Shown one piece after another: positions 45,874 to 54,747 of a DNA stretch of 64,000 nucleotides; position 1 is the first letter of the stretch, and each line of letters starts with the position of its first letter. Made by a program: the position numbers and the translations under genes. Below the pieces are notes generated by a model that searched no databases, was not told where the DNA came from, and worked only from the letters and a program-made list of their open reading frames with translations. The DNA is from Parapedobacter lycopersici (lineage in GTDB: Bacteria; Bacteroidota; Bacteroidia; Sphingobacteriales; Sphingobacteriaceae): positions 186,001 through 250,000 of the forward strand of contig NZ_JAMSLW010000004.1 in NCBI RefSeq assembly GCF_024643285.1, read 5' to 3'.

Positions 45874-46557
45874 TTAGTTAACCGCCAAACGGCTCTGCAT
45901 ATCAGGAATAACGCTTTCATACGTCCTCAACACGCGGTCCCACCGGCGAAAAGATTCATCCGAATTAACACTGGTTCCCGGAGGCGCGATTTCAGATACC
46001 AGTTTCGCCTTGTATTCCAACGGATTGGAACTGGTTGTCCTGATAATCAAACGGGTACGGACGACACCGGAGTTAAACGCCTTGGCTGACCACGCCGTCG
46101 CCATATACCCTGTTGCCTTATCCATAATGGCGATGACATCAAATGAACCCGTAACGATGCGGTTCAATAACAGCCAGGATTCATCGGTATTTCTCGATGG
46201 CTTAATGTCTATGTCCTGGTTCGCCAGGTTGGTGACAAAGGAATTTTCGTATGCCTCATCTTTCGTAAGCTGGATAAAATCCGTTTTCGGGATCACGTTA
46301 ATGCCGTTGTTGTCGTAGTTACGGATCTCGGTAACGAATCCTACCTTTTCGACACGCACGTTTATAGCAGCCCGCTTGTCAATCTTAATCTTGGCGGGCG
46401 AGGTCACCTGATTGCCGTCAATGAATAAATTTGCACCGCTTTCCGTGCTGATGGTGAGGGTTCTCTTTTTCGGCTTCTGCGCCTGGGCAGGAGCGGCAAA
46501 TAGCGCAAAAGACATGACGAATGCCGCCATCATAATTGGTAGATGTTTAATTTTCAT
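45874..46557 (-). CDS. Exported PEGA-like domain protein
   Basis: 227 residues with a signal peptide (LPIMMAAFVMSFALFAAPAQA, cleaved after about residue 26). Residues 31-85 resemble a PEGA domain (LTISTESGANLFIDGNQV, then PAKIKI and VEKVGFVTEI), a small beta-sandwich often found in surface or periplasmic proteins. The C-terminal 140 residues are not recognised. It is divergent from the FUSC gene and ends at a strong terminator. Role unknown. Confidence 0.6.
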   Translation of the reverse strand: MKIKHLPIMMAAFVMSFALFAAPAQAQKPKKRTLTISTESGANLFIDGNQVTSPAKIKIDKRAAINVRVEKVGFVTEIRNYDNNGINVIPKTDFIQLTKDEAYENSFVTNLANQDIDIKPSRNTDESWLLLNRIVTGSFDVIAIMDKATGYMATAWSAKAFNSGVVRTRLIIRTTSSNPLEYKAKLVSEIAPPGTSVNSDESFRRWDRVLRTYESVIPDMQSRLAVN

Positions 46558-46712
46558 AGCAACTGTTTGTTTTTTTAATGATAAAATGAGTTAACGATCC
46601 ATCGCGATTTCACGTCAATTACTGTTGATTGATCACACAAAACTACGGATACCGAAAAACAACATATATACCCAAAAGTAAGTATTTTCTGTGCTGCCGG
46701 TGCCCAACAGGA

Positions 46713-46741
46713 AGGCCCTTCATTAACGGTATTGAGGGCCT
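46713..46741. repeat. Hairpin-forming inverted repeat
   Basis: AGGCCCT and AGGGCCT form a 7-bp stem with a 15-nt loop in the divergent region, just upstream of the FUSC -7 element. It has no T-run and could be an operator or a leader structure. Confidence 0.35.
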
Positions 46742-46761
46742 ACTATCACAATCTTTTTACA

Positions 46762-46769
46762 TATCTTTG
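46762..46769 (+). promoter_or_regulatory. -7 promoter element of the FUSC gene
   Basis: TATCTTTG matches the Bacteroidota TAnnTTTG element. It covers the GTG at 46769, which argues that translation starts at the ATG at 46829 instead. Confidence 0.5.
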
Positions 46770-46828
46770 TGGATACCGCCGATCTGCCGATAGGGGTACC
46801 GTTTCAGCACGCTTTCAGGCACAGAAAA

Positions 46829-48997
46829 ATGAAAAAGGCACAGGATATCCAGAATTTCTTTTATAGCCAGTACTTTGCCGACGGGATGCGCATCACTTTC
46901 GGCACGGTAACGCCTGCGCTTATTTTCTCGCTACTGGGTAACCTGCAGATCGGGATCACCATTTCACTCGGTGCCCTCGCCGTTGGACTTGTCGACACGC
47001 CGGGGCCGCCAAGCCATCGCCGCAACGGCATGTTTGCGTGTACGGCCGTCGTATTTGCCGCTGCACTTATCACGCTGCTGGTAAACAGCCAGCCGTTTTT
47101 GCTTGGCTTAACTATTGTTGGCCTGGGTTTTCTTTTTTCCATGTTTGCCGTGTATGGCGCGCGTGCCTCTTCTGTAGGCACGATGGGCATCATGATCATC
47201 ATCCTCAATACCGGAGCCGGCGATGTGGCGTCCGACGCCATATCCCACCTGGCCTACCTGCTGATTGGCTGCGTTTGGTATATGCTGCTCAGCCTGTCGC
47301 TTCACCAGGTGCGTCCCTATCGTCAGGCCCAGCAAGAGCTGGCCGAATCCATCCACAATGTGGCAGACTACATCCGGATCAAGGCTAGGTTCTATGATCC
47401 TTCGACAGACACCGATAAAAACTACCGCACCCTCATCGAACAGCAGATCGTTGTGAGCGAACATCAGGATAACGTACGCGACCAGCTTTTCCGAAGTAAG
47501 CGGATTATACGCGACACCACGAAAATCGGCCGGCTGCTGATCCTGATTTTTACGGATATCATCGACCTGTTTGAGCAGAGTATGGCAACCCACTACGATT
47601 ACGATTCCATACGGGATCAGTTTGGCAAGACCGGCATGCTCCAGCATTTCAAACGGACGATCCTGCGGATCAGCAACGAACTCGACCGATTGGCGTACCA
47701 GATTAATGCCAACAAACGACCCAAGCCACTGTATGATTTCAAGCAGGAGCTGGAACAGCTGCGCATGGCAATTGATCATACCGAGCAGACTTACGGTGTA
47801 AACACCCTGCCGCTGAAAAAGATCCTGATTAATGTACGCAACCTGGTCCAACGGATAACCAATATCTATGGTTACTTCGATGCAAAGCAAACCAATACGT
47901 TCCGACGGGAGGAAGCTGATTTAAAGCGATTTGTTGAACATAAGGAAATCGATCTCAAACAATTCAGGGAAAACCTCACGCTGAAATCGACCCAGTTCCG
48001 CCACGCGGTCCGTATGGCCATTGTGCTGGGCATGGGTTACCTGATCTCCTTTATGCTTGACATCGGTACACACAGCTACTGGATTCTGCTCACCATCATG
48101 GTGATCCTAAAACCAGGTTTCAGCCTCACTAAGCAACGGAACTTCCAGCGGTTGGTCGGCACGGTCATCGGCGGTATCGCAGGGGCATTGATCCTTCTGA
48201 TGGTCAAAGATGAGACTTCCCTCTTCATCCTGTTGCTGTTCCTGATGGTGGCCACCTATAGCCTGATCCGGATCAACTACATCGTGAGCGTCATGTTCAT
48301 GACACCTTATATCCTCATCCTGTTCAGTTTCCTCGATATGAATACCCTGTCGGTGCTCCGCGAGCGGATTATCGATACGTTTATCGGATCGGGACTGGCC
48401 TTTGTTTCCAGCTACATCATCCTGCCCAGCTGGGAGAGCGCACAGGTTCAGGGCGCGATGCGAAAACTACTGATCGCTAATTACCAGTATATCGCCCAGG
48501 CATTGAAAATCATTGCCGGCCAAACGCTCAGTGTCACGGATTATAAATTGGCCCGTAAAGAAGTGTACATCACCACTGCCAACATGGGATCGGCATTCCA
48601 GCGGATGATCACCGAGCCCAAATACAAGCAGCAGAATACAAAGGAAATGAATAAGTTTGTCGTATTTAACCACATCCTTTCCTCTTACTCAGTCACCCTG
48701 CTCAACAATGTGCAGGAGGCCGATAATTCCGCGTTGACCGGAGAGCAAATCAAAACGATCCGCAAGACGCTGTATATCCTGGCCCAATCAATCCACTTAT
48801 TCGAACCCGATGATGAGGCTGATGATTTTCACGAAACCGAGGTGGAAACACCTGCTGATATTGATGCAAACAATATCGATTCGGAAGAACTTAGGTTGAT
48901 TACCGAACAGCTCCAGTTCCTAAACCGCATCGCAGTTGATCTGCATAAAACCTGTGACCGGTTGGCGGAACAGCAAAAAAGCCGACATCCCGCCTGA
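46829..48997 (+). CDS. FUSC/YccS-family inner-membrane protein
   Basis: 722 residues from the ATG at 46829 (MKKAQDIQNFFYS); a GTG at 46769 in frame coincides with the promoter and is rejected. Six helices in residues 30-160, a long coiled cytosolic part (165-390) and a second membrane block (400-530) followed by a soluble tail give the duplicated YccS/YhfK/FUSC layout, with the second block containing GYLISFMLDIGTHSYWILLT and TLSVLRERIIDTFIGSGLAF. Relatives include aromatic-acid efflux proteins (AaeB) and aluminium-activated-type transporters. Substrate unknown. It is monocistronic or joined with the YpdA gene 58 bp downstream, which has its own promoter. Confidence 0.85.
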   Translation: MKKAQDIQNFFYSQYFADGMRITFGTVTPALIFSLLGNLQIGITISLGALAVGLVDTPGPPSHRRNGMFACTAVVFAAALITLLVNSQPFLLGLTIVGLGFLFSMFAVYGARASSVGTMGIMIIILNTGAGDVASDAISHLAYLLIGCVWYMLLSLSLHQVRPYRQAQQELAESIHNVADYIRIKARFYDPSTDTDKNYRTLIEQQIVVSEHQDNVRDQLFRSKRIIRDTTKIGRLLILIFTDIIDLFEQSMATHYDYDSIRDQFGKTGMLQHFKRTILRISNELDRLAYQINANKRPKPLYDFKQELEQLRMAIDHTEQTYGVNTLPLKKILINVRNLVQRITNIYGYFDAKQTNTFRREEADLKRFVEHKEIDLKQFRENLTLKSTQFRHAVRMAIVLGMGYLISFMLDIGTHSYWILLTIMVILKPGFSLTKQRNFQRLVGTVIGGIAGALILLMVKDETSLFILLLFLMVATYSLIRINYIVSVMFMTPYILILFSFLDMNTLSVLRERIIDTFIGSGLAFVSSYIILPSWESAQVQGAMRKLLIANYQYIAQALKIIAGQTLSVTDYKLARKEVYITTANMGSAFQRMITEPKYKQQNTKEMNKFVVFNHILSSYSVTLLNNVQEADNSALTGEQIKTIRKTLYILAQSIHLFEPDDEADDFHETEVETPADIDANNIDSEELRLITEQLQFLNRIAVDLHKTCDRLAEQQKSRHPA

Positions 48998-49017
48998 CGC
49001 AACATTCCGCCCGTGAT

Positions 49018-49049
49018 TTTTGTTTTCGCGCGATTGTCGTGTATCTTTG
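49018..49049 (+). promoter_or_regulatory. Promoter of the YpdA-like gene
   Basis: TTTTG (49018-49022) is followed after 19 bp by TATCTTTG (49042-49049). Transcription would begin at about the ATG at 49056, so the mRNA may be leaderless or nearly so. Confidence 0.6.
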
Positions 49050-49055
49050 CCCTGC

Positions 49056-50030
49056 ATGGAAATAGCTACCGATCGTTTTGATGTACTTATTATTGGTGGC
49101 GGGCCTATTGGGTTGGCCTGTGGCATCGAGGCGCAGGCGGCTGGCCTGTCGTACCTCATCATTGAAAAGGGGTGTCTGGTAAATTCCCTCTTTAATTACC
49201 CACAGACCATGACATTCTTTTCCACTTCGGAGCGGCTGGAAATCGGGGGTGTACCTTTTGCTTCCATTAATTCCAAACCCCGGCGCGCCGAAGCACTGGA
49301 ATACTACCGGAGGGTACAGCAGAAATTCAGTTTGAATATCCGGCTCTTTGAAGAGGTTGGAACGGTGGAAAAGCAGGACACGGGGTTTAAGGTAACCACA
49401 TCCAAGGCGGTTTACCGGGCCGAGCAAGTGATTGTGGCTACAGGATTCTATGATATACCGTGCATGCTGGATATCCCGGGAGAATCTTTGCCGAAAGTCG
49501 CCCATTATTATCATGATCCCCACTATTACGCCGGCCAGCGGGTCGTGGTGATCGGTGCCAGCAACTCATCGGTGGATGCCGCCCTGGAAACCTATCGCAA
49601 GGGGGCGGAAGTGACGCTGGTGGTACGGGATAGTGATATTGGAAAACGGGTCAAGTACTGGGTCAGACCAGACATCGAAAACCGGATTGCCAATGGAGAG
49701 ATAACGGCATTATTTAATAGCCGGCTTACCGAAATCCGGGCCGCTTCGGTGGACGTACTTACGCCTGCCGGGCCGATTACGTTGGATAACGACTTTGTGC
49801 TGGCACTAACGGGCTATCAGCCCAATTTCAGTTTTTTGGAACGTATTGGCATCGATCTCGCAAAAGATGCTTCAAGAGTACCATACCACAATCCCGAAAC
49901 CATGGAAACCAATGTCCCCGGCCTTTACCTCGCCGGGGTTGTCTGCGGCGGCATGAATACCCACCTGTGGTTTATCGAGAATTCCCGTATCCACGCCAGC
50001 CAGATCATCAGGCACATTACCGGCAGCTAA
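49056..50030 (+). CDS. ypdA: YpdA-family putative bacillithiol disulfide reductase
   Basis: 324 residues from the ATG at 49056; the frame is open to 49020 but the extra part lies within the promoter. The FAD-binding loop is VLIIGGGPIGLACGIEA (residues 9-25) and the NAD(P)H-binding loop is VVVIGASNSSVDAALE (about residues 165-180); the end GVVCGGMNTHLWFIENSRIH is typical of the YpdA (Bdr) group, which lacks the CxxC of thioredoxin reductases. It is proposed to reduce bacillithiol disulfide with NADPH. Bacillithiol synthesis genes are not in this window. It converges on a TetR-type gene, stop to stop 6 bp apart. Confidence 0.88.
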   Translation: MEIATDRFDVLIIGGGPIGLACGIEAQAAGLSYLIIEKGCLVNSLFNYPQTMTFFSTSERLEIGGVPFASINSKPRRAEALEYYRRVQQKFSLNIRLFEEVGTVEKQDTGFKVTTSKAVYRAEQVIVATGFYDIPCMLDIPGESLPKVAHYYHDPHYYAGQRVVVIGASNSSVDAALETYRKGAEVTLVVRDSDIGKRVKYWVRPDIENRIANGEITALFNSRLTEIRAASVDVLTPAGPITLDNDFVLALTGYQPNFSFLERIGIDLAKDASRVPYHNPETMETNVPGLYLAGVVCGGMNTHLWFIENSRIHASQIIRHITGS

Positions 50031-50036
50031 CGGCCC

Positions 50037-50657
50037 TTACGCGCGAAGTCCCTTAAGCAGTATGATAGCCATCTTTTTCTGCAGGGTCAGGATGCGGTCG
50101 AATTCCTCCTTCGTCGGAAACAGCAATCCCTTAATGTCACTCAGTACGCTGAACCGCATACCAACCAGCGCATACAGGATAATCTCTGCTGTTTCGGCCA
50201 CATCATCCACCTTTAACTGTCCATTCCCGTTGCCTTTACGCAATATTGCACTGATGAGCTCTATTTCTTCATCCTTGGCTTCACCCATTACACAGGCCAT
50301 TTCATCCGGCATCTGCTGGACCGCCGACATGGAATATTCCAACAGGGTATAGTATTTGGTGATAAACGCAATACGCTTATCCAGCATATACATCATGGCC
50401 TCTTCGCAGTCGTTGATGGCACTTAAGCCCGCTTCAATTTCCTGGAATGTCTTTCGCATGACGTGTTCCAGTACCGCGGCATATAGGCTGTTCTTATCCG
50501 GAAAGTAGTAATATAACAACGCCTTGGAAAACGAAAGGTCTTTCGCAATCTCCGCCATCGTCGTCTTGGTTAGTCCAAAATGAGCAAATCTACGGGTAGC
50601 CGCCTCCAGGATCAATGTGCGTTTTTTATCTGCATTAATCATATCATCAAAATCCAA
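50037..50657 (-). CDS. TetR/AcrR-family transcriptional regulator
   Basis: 206 residues; an ATG five codons downstream (50642) is also possible. The DNA-binding domain is at residues 8-60: ADKKRTLILEAATRRFAHFG, TKTTMAEIAKDLSFSKALLY, then YYFPDKNSLYAAV. The C-terminal domain is all-helical. It is divergent from murB, with two inverted repeats between them (50685-50699 and 50701-50717) that could be its operators. Its target besides itself is not evident; murB is housekeeping, so control of distant genes is likely. Confidence 0.85.
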   Translation of the reverse strand: MDFDDMINADKKRTLILEAATRRFAHFGLTKTTMAEIAKDLSFSKALLYYYFPDKNSLYAAVLEHVMRKTFQEIEAGLSAINDCEEAMMYMLDKRIAFITKYYTLLEYSMSAVQQMPDEMACVMGEAKDEEIELISAILRKGNGNGQLKVDDVAETAEIILYALVGMRFSVLSDIKGLLFPTKEEFDRILTLQKKMAIILLKGLRA

Positions 50658-50660
50658 TTA

Positions 50661-50689
50661 TTTGCTCTCAGGTCAATCGCGTATCTTTG
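50661..50689 (+). promoter_or_regulatory. Promoter of murB
   Basis: TTTG at 50661-50664 and TATCTTTG at 50682-50689 are separated by 17 bp and face murB, whose start is 66 bp downstream. The -7 element overlaps the inverted repeat at 50685-50699. Confidence 0.55.
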
Positions 50690-50717
50690 GAAACCAAAGC
50701 TAACTGAGCTAAAGTTA
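50685..50717. promoter_or_regulatory. Two adjacent inverted repeats between tetR and murB
   Basis: CTTTGG-AAA-CCAAAG (50685-50699) and TAACT-N7-AGTTA (50701-50717) lie side by side in the divergent region. Either could be the operator of the TetR-type protein at 50037-50657. Confidence 0.45.
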
Positions 50718-50754
50718 AACATACTTTTGAATAATTGAAAATATCCGTCAATAT

Positions 50755-51780
50755 ATGAGGCTTTTGATCCAGGAAAACTTCCCGTTAAAATCCTATAATA
50801 CCTTCGGCGTTGACGCCAGGGCACGTTATTTTGTCGAAATTAATGATGAAGCGGAACTGAAGCAGCTATATACACAGCACGAAGACCTGCTGCGTCTGCC
50901 TGTGCTGATTCTGGGCGGTGGGAGCAATATCCTGTTTACACGGGACGTTGACGGACTGGTCATCCATATGGCCATCCAGGGCATTGACCACCGAATCACC
51001 GGAACTTCCGTGGAGGTCGTTGCAGGTGGCGGCGTGATCTGGAACGACCTGGTATGGTACTGTGTGGACCGCAGGTTCGGCGGCATCGAAAACCTGGTGC
51101 TGATCCCCGGAACGGCGGGAGCGGCGCCGGTTCAGAATATCGGCGCCTACGGTGCCGAGCTCAGCGGGGTCTTTCGCCAATGCCGCGCATTTGATACACA
51201 TACTGGGGAAATGATAACCTTCTCCCGGGAGGAATGTGGGTTTTCCTATCGCGACAGCCGCTTCAAAAGAGAAAAGGGAAGGTATATCATTACCCAGCTG
51301 TCGCTGAATCTGACGCTCACCCCGGCGCTGAATACCGGCTATGGTGCGGTCCGTTCGGCACTGGAAAGCCGGGGAATCCATGAACCTACCCTGTCGGACG
51401 TTGCCGAGGCGATTTCCAGCATACGGACCGAAAAACTGCCGGATCCCGCAACCATAGGCAATGCAGGCAGTTTTTTCAAGAACCCCGTTATCACTGTACA
51501 GCATTTGGGTCAGTTACAAACGGCGTTCCCCCACCTGGACTTCGTGTATTTCCCGGCAAATAAGGACCATGTTAAAATAGCCGGCGGATGGCTGATCGAA
51601 CAATGTGGCTGGAAAGGGAAACAAGTCGGCGATGCAGGCACCTGGAAAAACCAGGCGCTGGTATTGGTGAATCACAAAAATGCCTCAGGGTTAGACATAT
51701 ACAATCTGTCTACACAGATTATTGACGATGTAAAAGAGACCTTTGGAATTCTATTGGAACGGGAAGTAAATGTGGTATAG
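50755..51780 (+). CDS. murB: UDP-N-acetylenolpyruvoylglucosamine reductase
   Basis: 341 residues. It reduces UDP-GlcNAc-enolpyruvate to UDP-MurNAc in peptidoglycan synthesis, using FAD and NADPH. The FAD-binding part has NTFGVDARARYFVEI-type start, LILGGGSNILFT and IPGTAGAAPVQNIGAYG; the catalytic Ser is in GNAGSFFKNP, and the C-terminal Glu in LLEREVNVV. Length and the presence of the extra Tyr loop fit the E. coli-like type I enzyme. It has its own promoter at 50661-50689. Confidence 0.95.
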   Translation: MRLLIQENFPLKSYNTFGVDARARYFVEINDEAELKQLYTQHEDLLRLPVLILGGGSNILFTRDVDGLVIHMAIQGIDHRITGTSVEVVAGGGVIWNDLVWYCVDRRFGGIENLVLIPGTAGAAPVQNIGAYGAELSGVFRQCRAFDTHTGEMITFSREECGFSYRDSRFKREKGRYIITQLSLNLTLTPALNTGYGAVRSALESRGIHEPTLSDVAEAISSIRTEKLPDPATIGNAGSFFKNPVITVQHLGQLQTAFPHLDFVYFPANKDHVKIAGGWLIEQCGWKGKQVGDAGTWKNQALVLVNHKNASGLDIYNLSTQIIDDVKETFGILLEREVNVV

Positions 51781-51990
51781 TATTTTCAAAACCTTATTAA
51801 TATCTTAGCATTAAATTTACCAACATCATTTCTTTTTAGCACGATACTTGCAATACGAAAGGCGACACTAGATAAACCGAAGCAAAACGTCACGTTTTCT
51901 TCAAGTAAGCGACAGACCGCTTATTTGTACATAAAAAAATGTTTAACCCGGAGATCCAGCGCAACCTGGAATCCATTAAACCGTAAAGAA

Positions 51991-52506
51991 ATGACGAAAT
52001 TTGAGTTTAACACCTTAGTGGTTCAGCACACCGATTCCCTTAAAGGTTATGCCCTGCATTTCACGCACGACAACGAAGACGCTAATGACCTGGTACAGGA
52101 CACGGTACTGAAGGCGGTAACCTATTACGGCAAGTTTAAAGATGGAACCAACCTCAAAGGCTGGCTATATACCATCATGAAAAACACGTTCATCAACCAC
52201 TACAGGCGTTTCGTAAAAACGAATGCGCTGGTTTCCAAGTCAGATGAAATTTCCCACGCCAGCCTTTTGCATAGCGCTACACGGAACGGCGGGGAAAATA
52301 AATTTATCATGGAGGATATTTCGGGGGCGATGACGCAGCTATCGGATGAATATTACGTACCATTCAGCATGTATTTCGAGGGATATAAATACCACGAAAT
52401 TTCCAAGCACCTGGATATACCGATCGGAACGGTTAAAACACGCATACATGTAGCCAGAAAGGCGATGAAAAAAGCATTGGCACCCTATAAATACGAACGG
52501 AACTGA
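51991..52506 (+). CDS. ECF-type RNA polymerase sigma factor
   Basis: 171 residues from the ATG at 51991 (MTKFEFNTLVV); the frame is open to 51925 but the extra 22 residues lie outside the sigma domains. Region 2 is LKGYALHFTHDNEDANDLVQ with DTVLKAVTYYGKF, and region 4 is LSDEYYVPFSMYFEGYKYHE followed by ISKHLDIPIGTVKTRIHVAR. No anti-sigma gene is adjacent. Its stop overlaps the start of a cytochrome b5-like gene (TGATG), so the two are translationally coupled. The regulon is unknown. Confidence 0.9.
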   Translation: MTKFEFNTLVVQHTDSLKGYALHFTHDNEDANDLVQDTVLKAVTYYGKFKDGTNLKGWLYTIMKNTFINHYRRFVKTNALVSKSDEISHASLLHSATRNGGENKFIMEDISGAMTQLSDEYYVPFSMYFEGYKYHEISKHLDIPIGTVKTRIHVARKAMKKALAPYKYERN

Positions 52507-52778
52507 TGCCCGCTGCTTCCCAGGAAACTACCTGTATGCCGGATCCGCCGCTACCTACCTATTCACGGTCCCAACTGGCGCTGCGAAATGGACAGGACCG
52601 CCCCGAAATATGGGTGGCCTACCGCGAGTATATCTACGACGTTTCAGGCAGCCGCCTTTGGCGAAGGGGCATGCATTATGAGCATTGGGCCGGACAGGAC
52701 CTAACAGCCGAACTGGCGGATGCCCCACATACGGACCGGGTATTCGCTGCGTTTGAAGTGGTGGGAAAGCTGGTATAA
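52506..52778 (+). CDS. Cytochrome b5-like heme/steroid-binding domain protein
   Basis: 90 residues; the ATG at 52506 overlaps the sigma stop, and an internal ATG at 52536 is an alternative. The small domain shows YSRSQLALRNGQDRPEIWVA, YREYIYDVSGSRLWRRG, MHYEHWAGQDLTAEL and APHTDRVFAAFEVVGKL, the pattern of the prokaryotic/MAPR-like cytochrome b5 family (Cyt-b5, steroid-binding type). It lacks a signal peptide, so it is cytosolic. Heme binding is likely but its axial ligands are not certain. It is convergent with the kinase gene, stop to stop 14 bp apart. Confidence 0.82.
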   Translation: MPAASQETTCMPDPPLPTYSRSQLALRNGQDRPEIWVAYREYIYDVSGSRLWRRGMHYEHWAGQDLTAELADAPHTDRVFAAFEVVGKLV

Positions 52779-52792
52779 TGGAAGCAATCTAC

Positions 52793-53707
52793 TCAGATAT
52801 CAAACCTGCTCAACGCAGTAAAGCGCGCAATCCGCTGATTAATATCTTCCTGGGTCAGTTCCCGCAGCCGCTCGGTTCCAAACTTCTCCACACAGAACGA
52901 AGCCAGTGCTGAGCCCAGTATTACCGCATTCCGCATGTTGTTGAAGTTGATCGTCCCTACCTTAGCTAGGTAGCCAATGAACCCGCCTGCAAAAGCGTCG
53001 CCTGCGCCGGTTGGGTCATATACATCAGCCAGCGGCAATGCTGGGGCAGAAAAAATCTGGCCGTCGCCGAATAGCAGCGCACCATGCTCGCCCTTTTTAA
53101 TAATCAGGTATTTCGGTCCCAGCTTCAGAATGTGTTCCGCTGCCTTGACCAATGAATATTCACCCGAAAGCTGGCGGGCTTCTGCATCATTGATCGTCAG
53201 CACGTCTACCTGTTTCAACACCTGCAACAGGTCGTCCCACGCCGTATCCATCCAGAAATTCATGGTGTCCAGCACCACCAGCTTCGGCTTTTTGCGCAGT
53301 CGGCTCAGGGTCGTTGCCTGCACCTGGGGAGTCAGGTTTCCGAGTAACAGGTAATTGCAATCCTGATAGGATTCCGGAACAACGGGATCAAAATCAGCCA
53401 GTACGTTAAGTTCCGTAGCCAACGTATCCCGGTTATTCATGTCGTTATGGTATTTGCCCGACCAAAAAAAGCTCTTTTCTCCTTTCTTGATCTGAACACC
53501 GTCGAGCTGGATATCCCTTGATTTAAAAATGCCGAGGTTTTCATCACCGAAGTCTTCTCCAACCACGCCGACCAGCTTCACAGGGTTATACAGGTAAGCC
53601 GCCGCCAGGCCGGCAAACGTCGCCGCTCCCCCTACAATTTTATCTGTCTTGCCAAAAGGGGTTTCAATGGCATCGAAAGCAATGGTACCGATGATTACTA
53701 AACTCAT
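52793..53707 (-). CDS. PfkB-family carbohydrate/nucleoside kinase
   Basis: 304 residues of the ribokinase fold. The N-terminal IVGGAATFAGLAAAYL corresponds to the GG substrate loop and the C-terminal VYDPTGAGDAFAGGFIGYL holds the anion hole and catalytic Asp (DTxGAGD). It phosphorylates a sugar or nucleoside with ATP in the cytosol. The pattern SLVIIGTIAFDAIETPFG and IIKKGEHGALL is typical of a conserved Bacteroidota group usually labelled sugar or adenosine kinase. Substrate not known. It stands alone. Confidence 0.88.
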   Translation of the reverse strand: MSLVIIGTIAFDAIETPFGKTDKIVGGAATFAGLAAAYLYNPVKLVGVVGEDFGDENLGIFKSRDIQLDGVQIKKGEKSFFWSGKYHNDMNNRDTLATELNVLADFDPVVPESYQDCNYLLLGNLTPQVQATTLSRLRKKPKLVVLDTMNFWMDTAWDDLLQVLKQVDVLTINDAEARQLSGEYSLVKAAEHILKLGPKYLIIKKGEHGALLFGDGQIFSAPALPLADVYDPTGAGDAFAGGFIGYLAKVGTINFNNMRNAVILGSALASFCVEKFGTERLRELTQEDINQRIARFTALSRFDI

Positions 53708-53830
53708 AATGATCTATCAAACTGTTTTACGCATTTTTTAAACTGGGCCTAAAGGTATGCCTTTTTTGAGAAATAATCCAACAGACGCACGCAAGCTGCC
53801 GCGATCTCCGCAGCGGGCCGGTTATCCGGG

Positions 53831-54724
53831 TCAGTTGCTCCGGAATATTCCCGGCGTCAGGCCTGTCTGTTTTTTAAAGAAATTGCTGAAGTGGGCAGGT
53901 TCTTCAAATCCAAGGCTGTAGCTTACCTCCGCAATATTCCAGTCCGTATGCTTCAGCAGCGCCTTGGCTTCACTGACCAGGCGGTCTGTAATGTGATGTG
54001 TGGTTGTTCTTCCTGTGCTGTGTTTTACCGCCCGGTTCAGGTGGTTTACATGCACATTCAGCTCCGCAGCAAAGTCCTTCGCCGAACGGAGTATCAGGTG
54101 CTGTTCGATGCTCTCAATGGGAAATTGCCGCTCGAGCAGTTCAATGAACACGGTGGTGATCCGCGTGTTTGCGTCAATATAATCATACCGGCTTTCCGCC
54201 GGCTGCATTTTCAACGCATAATGCATGATTTCCATCACGTAGTTCCGCATCAGGTCATACTTGAACCGATAGTCGGATTGCATGTTATCAAGCATCCTTT
54301 CAAATACGGCCCCAATTTCCTGCGCCACCGCTTCATCCAGTGTATACGCCGGCTTTCCTCCCGGCGCATACATGGGAAAGTCCCGCAGGTTGCCCCGCAG
54401 GTACTCGCTGAAAAATGAAGTCTTAAAAATACAGAAATACCCATCGCCGCGCTCACCTATCGACTCAAAGGTGTAGGGTACCTGCGGGTTAAAAAAAAGC
54501 AGTGTGGTACCCTGCACCTCAAAACTCTTATCGGCATAGTGAATGGCATAATGCCCGTGCAGAAACGATATTTTATAATAATCTTTACGGCTGTACCGGA
54601 TCGGCTTTTTATGCGTGGCGCAGTTCATCGGGAATACATTAAACTGCCCGAGATCCGGTTTAACGCCTGTGGCGGTTATATTGAACTTATTCCGGTAAAA
54701 ATCCTCGAACGTTTCGATGTCCAT
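53831..54724 (-). CDS. AraC-family transcriptional regulator
   Basis: 297 residues. The N-terminal cupin-like sensing domain (about residues 30-130) has HYADKSFEVQGTTLLFFNPQ. The C-terminal double helix-turn-helix covers about residues 195-297, with KDFAAELNVHVNHLNRAVKH in the first and WNIAEVSYSLGFEEPAHFSN and FFKKQTGLTPGIFR in the second. It lies 23 bp after the aldo/keto reductase gene on the same strand, so it is likely co-transcribed with it and may regulate it in response to the reductase substrate or product. Confidence 0.9.
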   Translation of the reverse strand: MDIETFEDFYRNKFNITATGVKPDLGQFNVFPMNCATHKKPIRYSRKDYYKISFLHGHYAIHYADKSFEVQGTTLLFFNPQVPYTFESIGERGDGYFCIFKTSFFSEYLRGNLRDFPMYAPGGKPAYTLDEAVAQEIGAVFERMLDNMQSDYRFKYDLMRNYVMEIMHYALKMQPAESRYDYIDANTRITTVFIELLERQFPIESIEQHLILRSAKDFAAELNVHVNHLNRAVKHSTGRTTTHHITDRLVSEAKALLKHTDWNIAEVSYSLGFEEPAHFSNFFKKQTGLTPGIFRSN

Positions 54725-54747
54725 GCCGATGGGATTAGGCCATAAAG

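Noticed and set aside
46769-46828. GTG start of the FUSC protein
   Set aside because: The GTG coincides with the TATCTTTG promoter element, so the transcript would not include it.
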